This document shows positions 26,353 through 34,603 of a DNA stretch of 64,000 bases, in pieces. The position numbers and the translations under genes are program-made. The DNA is from Haploplasma axanthum. GTDB taxonomy: Bacteria > Bacillota_I > Bacilli_A > Acholeplasmatales > Acholeplasmataceae. The notes beneath the pieces are model-generated. The model did no database searches. It was not told the DNA's origin and was given only the letters and a program-made list of their open reading frames with translations. Where the stretch lies: NCBI RefSeq assembly GCF_900660745.1, contig NZ_LR215048.1:124001-188000 (forward strand). The letters run 5' to 3'. Numbering within the stretch: position 1 is the stretch's first letter; each line of letters starts with the position of its first letter.

Positions 26353-26953
26353 TAAATTTACCACCAGTCTGTATATTTTGCACAATATCACCTTTAACTA
26401 ACGCATAAAAACTTAATAAGTTAGTTACTATAAAGATACTAATTACTCTTAATTCTAAAGGAAGTTTCGGAATTGCAATACTAAAAATTATAAGCATTAA
26501 ATAGAAGAAACATATTGTACCACCTTTAAATGACAATCTTGTTAATAGCATTATACACAAATCTAATGAACCAACTGCTGAGATACAAACTAGTAAACCG
26601 ATTAAGTATTCTAATATTGGTCTATCACCAAGATTAGCAATAAAACTATCATTTGATAAATAAACAATACTAAAGCTAATTGAATAAAAAATGATTATTG
26701 TTAAATTCACAAAAACTGTTTTACTTAGGCAAATGATTTTTCTACTAAAAGGAAGCCAAGAAGTCTCACTATTTATATTAAAATTTACACCTAACATTCT
26801 TACTAATATCCACAAAAGTAATATTGCTGCAAAGACTATCGCAACAGGTGACTTTAATAACGCAAATACAAATGCAACCAAAAATATGAAAACACAATAA
26901 AAGTCTTTTTTACTTATAAATTTTTGTATGTAATAATTAAATAACTTCTTCAT
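26339..26953 (-). CDS. ABC exporter membrane protein (first permease-like subunit)
   Basis: A 204-residue protein with about six hydrophobic helices (YCVFIFLVAFVFALLKSP, IVFAAILLLWILVRMLG, TVFVNLTIIIFYSISFS, and others). It overlaps the end of the ATPase gene by 17 bases and the start of the next membrane gene, so it belongs to the same transporter. No family motif is visible; the assignment rests on context and hydropathy. Confidence 0.68.
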   Translation of the reverse strand: MKKLFNYYIQKFISKKDFYCVFIFLVAFVFALLKSPVAIVFAAILLLWILVRMLGVNFNINSETSWLPFSRKIICLSKTVFVNLTIIIFYSISFSIVYLSNDSFIANLGDRPILEYLIGLLVCISAVGSLDLCIMLLTRLSFKGGTICFFYLMLIIFSIAIPKLPLELRVISIFIVTNLLSFYALVKGDIVQNIQTGGKFNDAK

Positions 26954-27638
26954 GTTGAATTACTTCCTTAAATATATTTTCAATTGAAGTATCTTGCTTT
27001 TCTCTTAATGCATCTGCATTTTCATCTAAAAGAACTTTTCCTTTGTTTATAATAATCACATGATCAAATAATCTTTCAACTTCGCTTATGATATGTGTTG
27101 ATATTATCATCGCTGAATTAGGGTTATAATTATCTAATATTAAATCAATTAGTTCTTCTCTTGCTATAATATCTACCCCTGATAATGGTTCATCTAGAAC
27201 ATAAATATCTGCATCTCTGCATAAAGTCAATATTAAAATAAGTTTTTCATATGTTCCTCGTGATAATGTACTTACACGATCTTTCAAACTTATTTCATAT
27301 TTTTCTAAAAGTTCAATTGCTCTATCAAATTTAAATCCTTCAAAGAAATACTGATGCCATTTAACTGACTCAAGAACTCGCATCATAAATAAACTATTCT
27401 CTGGTAAGTATGCAATTCGCTCTTTTGATTTTGTTCCTAGTCTTTCTCCATTAAATAAGATTTCTCCTCTAGTTGGAATAAGTAAATTGTTAATAAGACC
27501 AATCAATGTTGTCTTCCCACTTGCATTTACACCAAGTAAACCATATATTTTTCCACTTTCTATTTCAATGTTTATATCATTCAAAACTTCTTTATTATGA
27601 AAGTTTTTACTCAATTTTTTAATTTCTAGTATCTTCAT
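26937..27638 (-). CDS. ABC transporter ATP-binding protein
   Basis: A 233-residue ATPase: Walker A GVNASGKTTLIGLI, a Q-loop region (IAYLPENSLFMM), the signature TLSRGTYEKLILILTLC (an atypical LSRGT in place of LSGGQ, as in YtrB/YxlF-type exporters), Walker B DADIYVLDEPLSGVD and the switch His in IISTHIISEV. The ATG overlaps the end of the GntR gene. It is the energy subunit for the two membrane proteins that follow. The YtrABC-like set may export a peptide antibiotic or lipid-active compound (inference). Confidence 0.92.
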   Translation of the reverse strand: MKILEIKKLSKNFHNKEVLNDINIEIESGKIYGLLGVNASGKTTLIGLINNLLIPTRGEILFNGERLGTKSKERIAYLPENSLFMMRVLESVKWHQYFFEGFKFDRAIELLEKYEISLKDRVSTLSRGTYEKLILILTLCRDADIYVLDEPLSGVDIIAREELIDLILDNYNPNSAMIISTHIISEVERLFDHVIIINKGKVLLDENADALREKQDTSIENIFKEVIQHEEVI

Positions 27639-27993
27639 CTTCTATCCCTCTCAATAATTCTATAATTTCATTTTTATTAATCTTCATTTCTTTCATAGTA
27701 CTCAAAAACTCTTTTAGTAATTTTTCGACATAATCTTTCTTGAACTTCTCAATTAATTCTTTATTATCACTAATAAATTTACCATTTGTTCGTTCAGTAT
27801 AGATAATTCCTTCATTTTCCAATTCTTGTAGAGCTTTTTGAATCGTATTAGGATTCGTTTTTGTAATTAAAGCTAACTCTCTAACAGAAGGAAGTTTATC
27901 TCCTAATTTATATTCGTTATTTACTATTTGTAGTTTTAGTTTTGTTGCTATTTGTAGATATATTGGTTCATTATTATTAAAAGTCCACAACAT
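27619..27993 (-). CDS. YtrA-type GntR family regulator
   Basis: The ATG at 27991-27993 has GAGGTGATA before it, giving 124 residues; a GTG two codons upstream is less likely. A winged-helix domain (PIYLQIATKLKLQIVNNEYK, LPSVRELALITKTNPNTIQK, YTERTNGKFISDN) is followed by a short helical tail, the YtrA subfamily layout with no effector domain. Such proteins repress their own ABC exporter operon and are released by cell-envelope stress. An inverted repeat GTGT-N12-ACAC on the promoter fits YtrA operators. Confidence 0.9.
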   Translation of the reverse strand: MLWTFNNNEPIYLQIATKLKLQIVNNEYKLGDKLPSVRELALITKTNPNTIQKALQELENEGIIYTERTNGKFISDNKELIEKFKKDYVEKLLKEFLSTMKEMKINKNEIIELLRGIEDEDTRN

Positions 27994-28005
27994 TATCACC
28001 TCACT

Positions 28006-28025
28006 GTGTTATTTATATAATACAC
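28006..28025. promoter_or_regulatory. Predicted YtrA-type operator
   Basis: The inverted repeat GTGT...ACAC with an AT-rich 12-base centre is the form of known YtrA-subfamily operators. It covers the -10 box of the promoter for the GntR-ABC unit, so autorepression is expected. Confidence 0.65.
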
Positions 28026-28045
28026 TGACACAATCGTTAAGTCAA
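28017..28045 (-). promoter_or_regulatory. Promoter of the GntR-ABC exporter unit
   Basis: On the minus strand, TTGACT (28040-28045) and TATTAT (28017-28022) are exactly 17 bases apart. Confidence 0.8.
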
Positions 28046-28060
28046 GAAAAAAAAGAACAA

Positions 28061-28076
28061 ATCATAAGATTATGAT
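28061..28076 (-). terminator. Terminator of the methionine aminopeptidase gene
   Basis: A stem ATCATAA/TTATGAT lies right after the stop codon and is followed on the minus strand by TTGTTC and eight T. Confidence 0.75.
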
Positions 28077-28083
28077 CTATTCC

Positions 28084-28902
28084 TTATCTTGATAGTATCT
28101 TTGCACCATCTTCAGTAATTAAAATTGTATACTCTACTTGGGCAGTTAATGAACCATCAACTGTATATATTCCCCATCCATCAGATTCATCAATAAATAC
28201 TTTTCTAGAGCCTGCAGATATTAATGGTTCAATTGTAAAAATCATTCCTGGGACAATAAGCATTCCCTCACCTTTTTTGCCATAATGTGAAACGAAAGGT
28301 TCTTCATGAAGTTCTAATCCTACACCATGTCCACCAATTTCTCGGACAACTGAAAACTTATTTCTTTTAGCAATCTTATTAATTATATATCCAATATCAT
28401 CAAGTGTTGATTTCCAAGGAATAATTGCTTTAACACTTTCATCTAATGCGTATTTAGTAACTTCTATAAGTCTATGTGCTTCATCACTTATCTCACCAAT
28501 TGAAAACATTCTTGAAGCATCACCAATATATCCTTTATATTCAGTTGTGCAGTCAACATTGATAATGTCACCATCTTCTAAATAAACCGAAGAATCCGGA
28601 ATTCCATGACACGCTAAATCATTAATTGATGTGCAACAATTCATCGGAAATCCTTCAAATCCAAAGCATGGACATGTTCCTCCAAGTTCAACAGTTTTAT
28701 TCTTAACAATATTATCAATCTCTAAAGTAGTCATTCCGGCTTTTATATTTTTTTCAACTTCATCAAGTACAAGTGTATTAATTCTTGATGCCTCAATAAT
28801 GCCTTCGATTTGTTCTTTTGTCTTTATCATAGAATCATGTGGAACAAATTTTCCAATTTTTCTTAGTTCATTTAGCCTTTTAATAATCTCTTGATATTCC
28901 AT
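28084..28902 (-). CDS. map: Type I methionine aminopeptidase
   Basis: A 272-residue cytoplasmic enzyme that removes the initiator Met. The five metal ligands are recognisable: Asp117 (INVDCTTEY), Asp128 (YIGDASRMF), His192 (GGHGVGLELHEEP), Glu225 (FTIEPL) and Glu257 (AQVEYTI). His99 (LACHGIPD) is the substrate-binding histidine. Length is normal for type I with a short N-terminal helix. GGAG precedes the ATG. It is transcribed from an extended -10 promoter and has its own terminator. Essential housekeeping gene, unrelated to its neighbours. Confidence 0.95.
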   Translation of the reverse strand: MEYQEIIKRLNELRKIGKFVPHDSMIKTKEQIEGIIEASRINTLVLDEVEKNIKAGMTTLEIDNIVKNKTVELGGTCPCFGFEGFPMNCCTSINDLACHGIPDSSVYLEDGDIINVDCTTEYKGYIGDASRMFSIGEISDEAHRLIEVTKYALDESVKAIIPWKSTLDDIGYIINKIAKRNKFSVVREIGGHGVGLELHEEPFVSHYGKKGEGMLIVPGMIFTIEPLISAGSRKVFIDESDGWGIYTVDGSLTAQVEYTILITEDGAKILSR

Positions 28903-28925
28903 AATGCATACTCCAATCTAGGTAT

Positions 28926-28931
28926 ATTATA
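28926..28931 (-). promoter_or_regulatory. Extended -10 promoter of map
   Basis: TGGTATAAT on the minus strand, about 24 bases before the ATG; no clear -35 box. Confidence 0.6.
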
Positions 28932-28951
28932 CCACTAAAAAGAGTCTTTTA

Positions 28952-30430
28952 TTATATTCTTTTATATGGAGTATAACTAAGTCTAGCTTTTGTATAAGGC
29001 TTTAAAATAATAAAACCTTTAGCTTTTAATGTTATATTTAACATTCCTCCACTAATATTGTAATGTTTTGCTTCTCCTAATAAAATCTCAAAGTTTGAAT
29101 AATTCATAATATCTGAATCTCTTACTAAAATGTTCTCATTTATTTCTTCATCATTTGGATTTATAACAACTAAAACAGTATCATTAACATCATCAGTATG
29201 TCTAATAAATGTTATGAACTTTTCACTTATTAAACTTAAATAATCTCCTATTTTCAATGCACGATTATTCTTTCTAATTTCAATCAATTTCTTATTCCAA
29301 ATCAAATCTTTATTCTCGCTATTTACTAACTCCCACTTCATTGGTGCACGATTTAACGGATCATCGCCACCATCCATACCTAGTTCTGTTCCATAGTAAA
29401 GGTTTACTGCTCCTGGAAGTGTGAATTGAAGAACTTGAGCTAGTTTTTGATCTTCTACTTTTGGAAGGATGTGTTTAAGCCTTGCAGTATCATGATTATC
29501 TAAGACATTCCATGATTTTAAAACTTCTTCAATTCCAGTATCTTCAATCATTTTATCAAGCATTTGATTAACAATAAATGGTTTTATTTCATTTTTAACA
29601 CCTTTAATTATTATTTCTCTTGTTGTAAAGTTGATTATTCCATCAATACTTTTTAACCACTTTTGTGGATAATTCCAAATCTCTCCAACAACTAAAGATT
29701 TTTCTTTTTCCTTATGTGCATAATCTGTTAATTCTTTTAAATACTTATAGCCTATATCAAAAGCTACATCTAATCTCCAACCATCAATCCCCAATTTTAA
29801 AAATGATCTAACAACTGAATCATCATTCTTATAAATATATTCTCTAACTTTTTCATTTTCTAAATTAAGTTCTGGTAGACTAGTCGCATCTGCCCAAAGA
29901 CGAACTTTATTTGGATATTTATCATCAAAGTAGAACCAATCTTTATATTTATTATTTCCTTTAATTGCTTCAGTATAATAAAGTGAATTAACTCCGACAT
30001 GATTAAAAACACCATCTAAAACTATTTTTTTATTGTTTTCATGCAATAAATCAATTAATCTCTTAAGATCTTTCTTCGTTCCATATTCCTTAGATATTTC
30101 CATATAATTAGTCGCATCATACTTATGATTACTCATTGATTCTTGAATAGGATTTAAATATAAACAATCAATTCCTAATTCATTTAAATAATCCATTTTG
30201 TTCATAAGACTTTCTAAATCCCCACCCCAAAAATCTAATTCATGTGACCAATACTTTTCTTTTTCTAAAAATACACCTCTTTTAGGTTCTTCATTCCAAC
30301 TATGAAAAACTCTTGGTTTATTATATAAATCTTTCTTATCTTTATTACTTGGAGCAAATCTATCAACAATAACTTGATAGACTATCATTCCGTTTCTCCA
30401 ATCATTTTCTCTTACTTTATATTTATTCAT
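28952..30430 (-). CDS. GH13 alpha-amylase family glycosidase
   Basis: A 492-residue cytoplasmic enzyme (no signal peptide). GH13 regions in order: DGVFNHVG (I), GWRLDVAFD with nucleophile Asp221 (II), VVGEIW with acid Glu250 (III) and DNHDTARL with Asp314 (IV), all intact. YLNPIQESMSNHKYDATNYM is typical of neopullulanase/cyclomaltodextrinase-like members, and a C-terminal beta domain ends the protein. It should cleave alpha-1,4 links in imported maltodextrins or cyclodextrins. AAAGGCGGATTGTA precedes the ATG. It lies between the map gene and the first MacB-like gene. Confidence 0.92.
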   Translation of the reverse strand: MNKYKVRENDWRNGMIVYQVIVDRFAPSNKDKKDLYNKPRVFHSWNEEPKRGVFLEKEKYWSHELDFWGGDLESLMNKMDYLNELGIDCLYLNPIQESMSNHKYDATNYMEISKEYGTKKDLKRLIDLLHENNKKIVLDGVFNHVGVNSLYYTEAIKGNNKYKDWFYFDDKYPNKVRLWADATSLPELNLENEKVREYIYKNDDSVVRSFLKLGIDGWRLDVAFDIGYKYLKELTDYAHKEKEKSLVVGEIWNYPQKWLKSIDGIINFTTREIIIKGVKNEIKPFIVNQMLDKMIEDTGIEEVLKSWNVLDNHDTARLKHILPKVEDQKLAQVLQFTLPGAVNLYYGTELGMDGGDDPLNRAPMKWELVNSENKDLIWNKKLIEIRKNNRALKIGDYLSLISEKFITFIRHTDDVNDTVLVVINPNDEEINENILVRDSDIMNYSNFEILLGEAKHYNISGGMLNITLKAKGFIILKPYTKARLSYTPYKRI

Positions 30431-30463
30431 TACAATCCGCCTTTTTCTTTTATTTTATAACAA

Positions 30464-30495
30464 AAAACCGGCTTATTAAAACTAATACCGGTTTT
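30464..30495 (-). terminator. Terminator of the triple ABC gene run
   Basis: A stem AAAACCGG/CCGGTTTT is followed by a T-run on the minus strand. It lies five bases beyond the TAG of the gene at 30501. Confidence 0.85.
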
Positions 30496-30500
30496 ATATT

Positions 30501-32561
30501 CTAATTACTTTTCTTAATAACTCGATTATCATACTTTTTTTGTTTTAAATAAGCCAAATTTAAAACTACCATTAATGATATTAAACTCAAAATATTTAAT
30601 ATAACATAAATAGACACAATCCCATTTAATCTAAAACTAAATTGTGGATAAATATATTTCTCAACTCTAATCAAATATTGACTATATCCAAATAATACTA
30701 AATAGATTAATAATATTGATGATAACCACATAAAAAAATTTAATATTATATTATCAACAATGAATATTCCAAATATATCTTTCTTCTTCATCCCTAATGA
30801 CATAAATATTTTAAAATCTTTTTTACGGATTAAGACACTTTCGGTTGCTAATAATGTTATCACTAAAGATGAAAAAATCATTATCCCTAAAAAAATCTTC
30901 GGAAGATATTTTTCAATATTAACAATTGCATATCCATAATCCCAAACATATTCCCCGACTATTCCTTCTAAACCAAAAGTTTTAATCTTATTTTTATAAA
31001 TAAAATTAATTAATTCTTTTCTAGATCTCCCGGTTCCGGTATCAAAAATAACGTTGACATTTACATAGTCATCAGTTATTTCAAATTCATTTTCAAAAAC
31101 TTTTAGTGCTTTATCACTAATGAATAGATTATAAACTAGTTCATGTTCTAAATCATTAAACTCATTTCTAATAATATAATTATCTTCTTGATTGTCAAAA
31201 TGTTTTTCATATCTTGTGAAACTAATTCCTACATCAAGTATCCCAACTATTTCAACTACTTGATCATAGACATTTAATGTTTTTCCAATTATATCATTAA
31301 GATTAGTTATTTCCATTTTTTCATTATTATCATTTTTATAACCAGTTTTCTTGAATATCTCATACATAAAACTACTTACTACTACTTCATCATCACTTAT
31401 AGGTAATTCCCCCTCAATAAGTTTTAATCCATATTTATTAATAACTTCTTCATCAAGTAAACTAAAACCTCTAAAAGCTACATCTGGCTTATTTATTTTA
31501 CCTTCAATAAATAGATTAGTATTTTCACTAGATTCTAAGTATGTTATATATGGCTTAATATATTTAAATTCAGTGAACATTTTTAAATCATCAACTGTAT
31601 ACTCAAGAGGATAATACTCATTAGTTTTTTGCTTAAATTCCTTTTTTTCAATTGGCATATAAGTTATCTTCTCTTTTTTAATAAATCTATTTACATACTC
31701 TTTCTCATTATAGAAATAAAGAATAAAAAATATTCCTAAAATAAGCATTGTAAGCGCAGAAAGGCTCAATAGCACCCACATTCTCTTACTTTTCTTTTTA
31801 AATATTTTCTTACCATAATAAATCTTATTATTAATACTTAAACCTTTATTTATTTCTTCTTTTGAAGTTATTAAACCACCATCAATATTATTTATTACTT
31901 CATCATTAATAAGCTTGCCTTTATCTAAAGTAATTATTCTATCAGCATACACTTTTGCACTATCTAAATCATGTGACACAACTACAACCAGTTTGTCTTT
32001 CGATATTTCCTTTAATGAATCAAAAATAATTTTTGTGTTTTCAACATCTAATGAACCAGTAGGCTCATCTAGAAAAATTGCCTTTGGATTCTTAACTAAA
32101 GCTCTAACAATTGAGACTCTTTGTCTCTCACCACCAGATAACTCATAAATCATTCTATGTCCATGATCTTTAATTTCAAATCTTTCTAAATGTTTTTGAA
32201 TATCTTCTTCTAGTAACTCAACACCATTTATATTAGTAGATAACTTAATATTATCGTAAACATTAAAATCTTCTAGTAAATTATGTTCTTGAAATACTAA
32301 TGATATATCATTAGCAAGGAAATGTTGTTTTTCTCGACTATTAAACTTACTTATTACTCTATCTTCAAATAAAACCTCACCTTTATCTGGCTTCACTAAT
32401 GTTGATATTGTTTTTAATAGGGTTGACTTACCACATCCTGTTTTACCAACAACAAAAACTAAACCTTTTGATGGCAAACTTAGACTAACATCACTTAAAG
32501 CATTACTATATCTTCCATGAACATTTTTATACTTTTTACTAATGTTTTTAATTTCAATCAT
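30501..32561 (-). CDS. MacB-like ABC protein, fused ATPase and FtsX-type permease
   Basis: I prefer the ATG at 32559-32561, because MIEIKNISKKYKN then aligns with the starts of its paralogs (686 residues); a GTG four codons earlier overlaps the previous stop (GTGA). ATPase residues about 1-220: Walker A VVGKTGCGKSTLLK, signature ELSGGERQRVSIVRAL, Walker B KAIFLDEPTGSLD. Then come a membrane helix (WVLLSLSALTMLILGIFFIL), about 260 extracytoplasmic residues and three C-terminal helices, the MacB topology. This is the most divergent ATPase of the four-gene family here. Last gene of the run and followed by a terminator. Possible role: export, resistance, or response to an envelope-active compound. 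Confidence 0.88.
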   Translation of the reverse strand: MIEIKNISKKYKNVHGRYSNALSDVSLSLPSKGLVFVVGKTGCGKSTLLKTISTLVKPDKGEVLFEDRVISKFNSREKQHFLANDISLVFQEHNLLEDFNVYDNIKLSTNINGVELLEEDIQKHLERFEIKDHGHRMIYELSGGERQRVSIVRALVKNPKAIFLDEPTGSLDVENTKIIFDSLKEISKDKLVVVVSHDLDSAKVYADRIITLDKGKLINDEVINNIDGGLITSKEEINKGLSINNKIYYGKKIFKKKSKRMWVLLSLSALTMLILGIFFILYFYNEKEYVNRFIKKEKITYMPIEKKEFKQKTNEYYPLEYTVDDLKMFTEFKYIKPYITYLESSENTNLFIEGKINKPDVAFRGFSLLDEEVINKYGLKLIEGELPISDDEVVVSSFMYEIFKKTGYKNDNNEKMEITNLNDIIGKTLNVYDQVVEIVGILDVGISFTRYEKHFDNQEDNYIIRNEFNDLEHELVYNLFISDKALKVFENEFEITDDYVNVNVIFDTGTGRSRKELINFIYKNKIKTFGLEGIVGEYVWDYGYAIVNIEKYLPKIFLGIMIFSSLVITLLATESVLIRKKDFKIFMSLGMKKKDIFGIFIVDNIILNFFMWLSSILLIYLVLFGYSQYLIRVEKYIYPQFSFRLNGIVSIYVILNILSLISLMVVLNLAYLKQKKYDNRVIKKSN

Positions 32562-32569
32562 ATAATTAA

Positions 32570-34600
32570 TCACTCTCTTTTACCTAAGATTGACGTTGTA
32601 TTTTCTTTTAGTTTTTTATTTAATGGTAAAAATATCCCAATAGTACTAACTACTATAAGCCAAATAATTGGTAGTATTATTACTGTTAGATTCTTCGAAT
32701 ATACTTCTAGAATAACAAAATCTCCGCTATTAAACCTTTCATTAAACTTATCAACAATAACACCACTAGTTATAAAGTTAATAACCCCAATAACTACTAC
32801 AAAAATAATCATAAGAATTAAAAATAAAAGTTTTATATAATTATTCTTAACACCCAGTGATTTCATAACACCAATATCTTTGGAACTTTTAATCATTATG
32901 AAATTTATTTGGCTGATTGTTAAAATAATTGAAAAGATTGTTACAAAGGCGATAATACCAAAAGCTATTAAGACTTTTTGAGAATTGTGTTTGATATTTT
33001 GCCCAAGTTTAGCAAATTCATACGTATTAATATAAATTTCTCCATCATCTGAAAGTTTTATAATATCTTGAATATTTTTTCTTGATAAATTTTTGGTCAA
33101 AACCATAACCTTATATTTATAATCTATATCAAAATCATCTATTGTATATATTAAACCATTTCTACTTTCTTTTTTAAAAGAAGATATTTTTTGATCCGTA
33201 AGATCGTTTAGTTTTTCTTTAGCATATGAATATCTCTCATATGACGAATTAGTCTTAACTATTCCTGAAATAATAATTTTTTTTCCTTTTAAAGTATCTA
33301 TTGTTTTTCCAATTAAATCTTCGTATTTATTAATCACGGTTGCTTCATTATCGTATCTATAGCCAAAATCTTTATAGTGCTCGTATATATATTCAGTAAT
33401 AAGCACTTCATAAACTTCTTTATTTTTTTTAGGCCGACTACCTGCAATAAGTTCTAAATCATATCTCTTCAAATCAATATCATCTTTCATTTGAACTATT
33501 CCCCAAATATAATCGGAGTAATAATTTGATTTTGTTTTATCAGAATTAAGATTGCTGATTTCTATATCAGTTGCATAACCATTATTATAAATTTTAAAAA
33601 AATCTACCCCTTTTAGTTTATCAGTAAAAGCCTTGAATGTATCATCATCAAAATTTTGAATAGTTTTATCATTCAAATAACTTATACTTAATTCTTTAAT
33701 ATCATTGTTAAGTACCGATTCTTCCAATGCTTTTGTTTTATCAATTGTTAAATGAACTAACGAATAAGCTAATGCAATTGTTCCTGTTAATAGTAACACC
33801 ATCATAACTAAGTATCTAGGTATTCTCTTAAATAGAATATTCTTTAAATTCTTAAAAAAATATTTTAAATTTGTTTTGGTCTTTACTTCTTCTAATTGAT
33901 ATTTATTATTAGTTTCTTTTATTCCTTTATTATTAAATTCTTCTGTTAAAATACCATTTTCCATCTTTAATACTACATCTGCATATTCTTCAATTTTCTC
34001 ATAGTCATGTGATGATAATATTACTAACTTATCTTTTGATATCTCTTTTAAGATTTTATAAATTTCGCTCTTTGTTTCACTATCTAGTGCACTTGTTGGT
34101 TCATCTGCCAAGATTATTTTACTATCTTTCATTAATGCTCTTAGAATCGCTACTCTTTGTTGTTCTCCTCCAGATAACTCATCTGGATACTTATCTAAAT
34201 ATTCTTCTGTTAATTCAACTTTTTCTAAATATTTAATTACTTTATCTTCATTAATACTTTTCCCTTGAATACTTAATGCAAATTCAATATTTTCATATAC
34301 TGTATAATCTTCTAATAAATTATGATCTTGAAATACATATCCTATTATTTGTTTCTTATATTGATTAATTAGCTTTTCTTTTTTATTGCTTATCTCTAAA
34401 TCATTAAAGTATACACTTCCACTTGTTGGATAGTCATCACTTGAAATCAAGTTTAAAAGAGTAGTTTTTCCACTACCTGATTTACCTTTTATTAGGACTA
34501 AGCCTTTATCTTTATATTTATAGGTTACATTGTTTACTGCTAGTACTTCTTTTTTATCTGAATCAATATATTTTTTTGTTACTTTTTCTAGTTTTAACAT
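32570..34600 (-). CDS. MacB-like ABC protein, fused ATPase-permease (copy B)
   Basis: A 676-residue protein. Residues 1-235 are an ATPase (Walker A IKGKSGSGKTTLLN, signature ELSGGEQQRVAILRAL, Walker B KIILADEPTSALD) almost identical to those of the genes at 34604 and 38318. The rest is an FtsX-type permease: helix RYLVMMVLLLTGTIALAYSL, a large outside domain, and three helices near the end (SQKVLIAFGIIAFVTIFSII and others) that differ clearly from the paralogs. It ends in TGA, overlapping the possible GTG of the next gene. It starts three bases after the stop of 34604-36619. Confidence 0.88.
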   Translation of the reverse strand: MLKLEKVTKKYIDSDKKEVLAVNNVTYKYKDKGLVLIKGKSGSGKTTLLNLISSDDYPTSGSVYFNDLEISNKKEKLINQYKKQIIGYVFQDHNLLEDYTVYENIEFALSIQGKSINEDKVIKYLEKVELTEEYLDKYPDELSGGEQQRVAILRALMKDSKIILADEPTSALDSETKSEIYKILKEISKDKLVILSSHDYEKIEEYADVVLKMENGILTEEFNNKGIKETNNKYQLEEVKTKTNLKYFFKNLKNILFKRIPRYLVMMVLLLTGTIALAYSLVHLTIDKTKALEESVLNNDIKELSISYLNDKTIQNFDDDTFKAFTDKLKGVDFFKIYNNGYATDIEISNLNSDKTKSNYYSDYIWGIVQMKDDIDLKRYDLELIAGSRPKKNKEVYEVLITEYIYEHYKDFGYRYDNEATVINKYEDLIGKTIDTLKGKKIIISGIVKTNSSYERYSYAKEKLNDLTDQKISSFKKESRNGLIYTIDDFDIDYKYKVMVLTKNLSRKNIQDIIKLSDDGEIYINTYEFAKLGQNIKHNSQKVLIAFGIIAFVTIFSIILTISQINFIMIKSSKDIGVMKSLGVKNNYIKLLFLILMIIFVVVIGVINFITSGVIVDKFNERFNSGDFVILEVYSKNLTVIILPIIWLIVVSTIGIFLPLNKKLKENTTSILGKRE
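33850..34600 (-). repeat. Duplicated ATPase-coding segment, copy B
   Basis: About 750 bp encoding the N-terminal ATPase are near-identical to 35870-36619 and 39605-40357, including silent positions, while the following permease part is divergent. The end point is approximate, read from where the translations diverge. Confidence 0.8.
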
Positions 34601-34603
34601 ATC

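Noticed and set aside
28952-30430. Linking the GH13 amylase to the MACPF/ABC cluster or to the GntR regulon
   Set aside because: No operator-like site upstream, and a terminator at 30464-30495 separates it from the ABC run; it looks like an independent maltodextrin gene.
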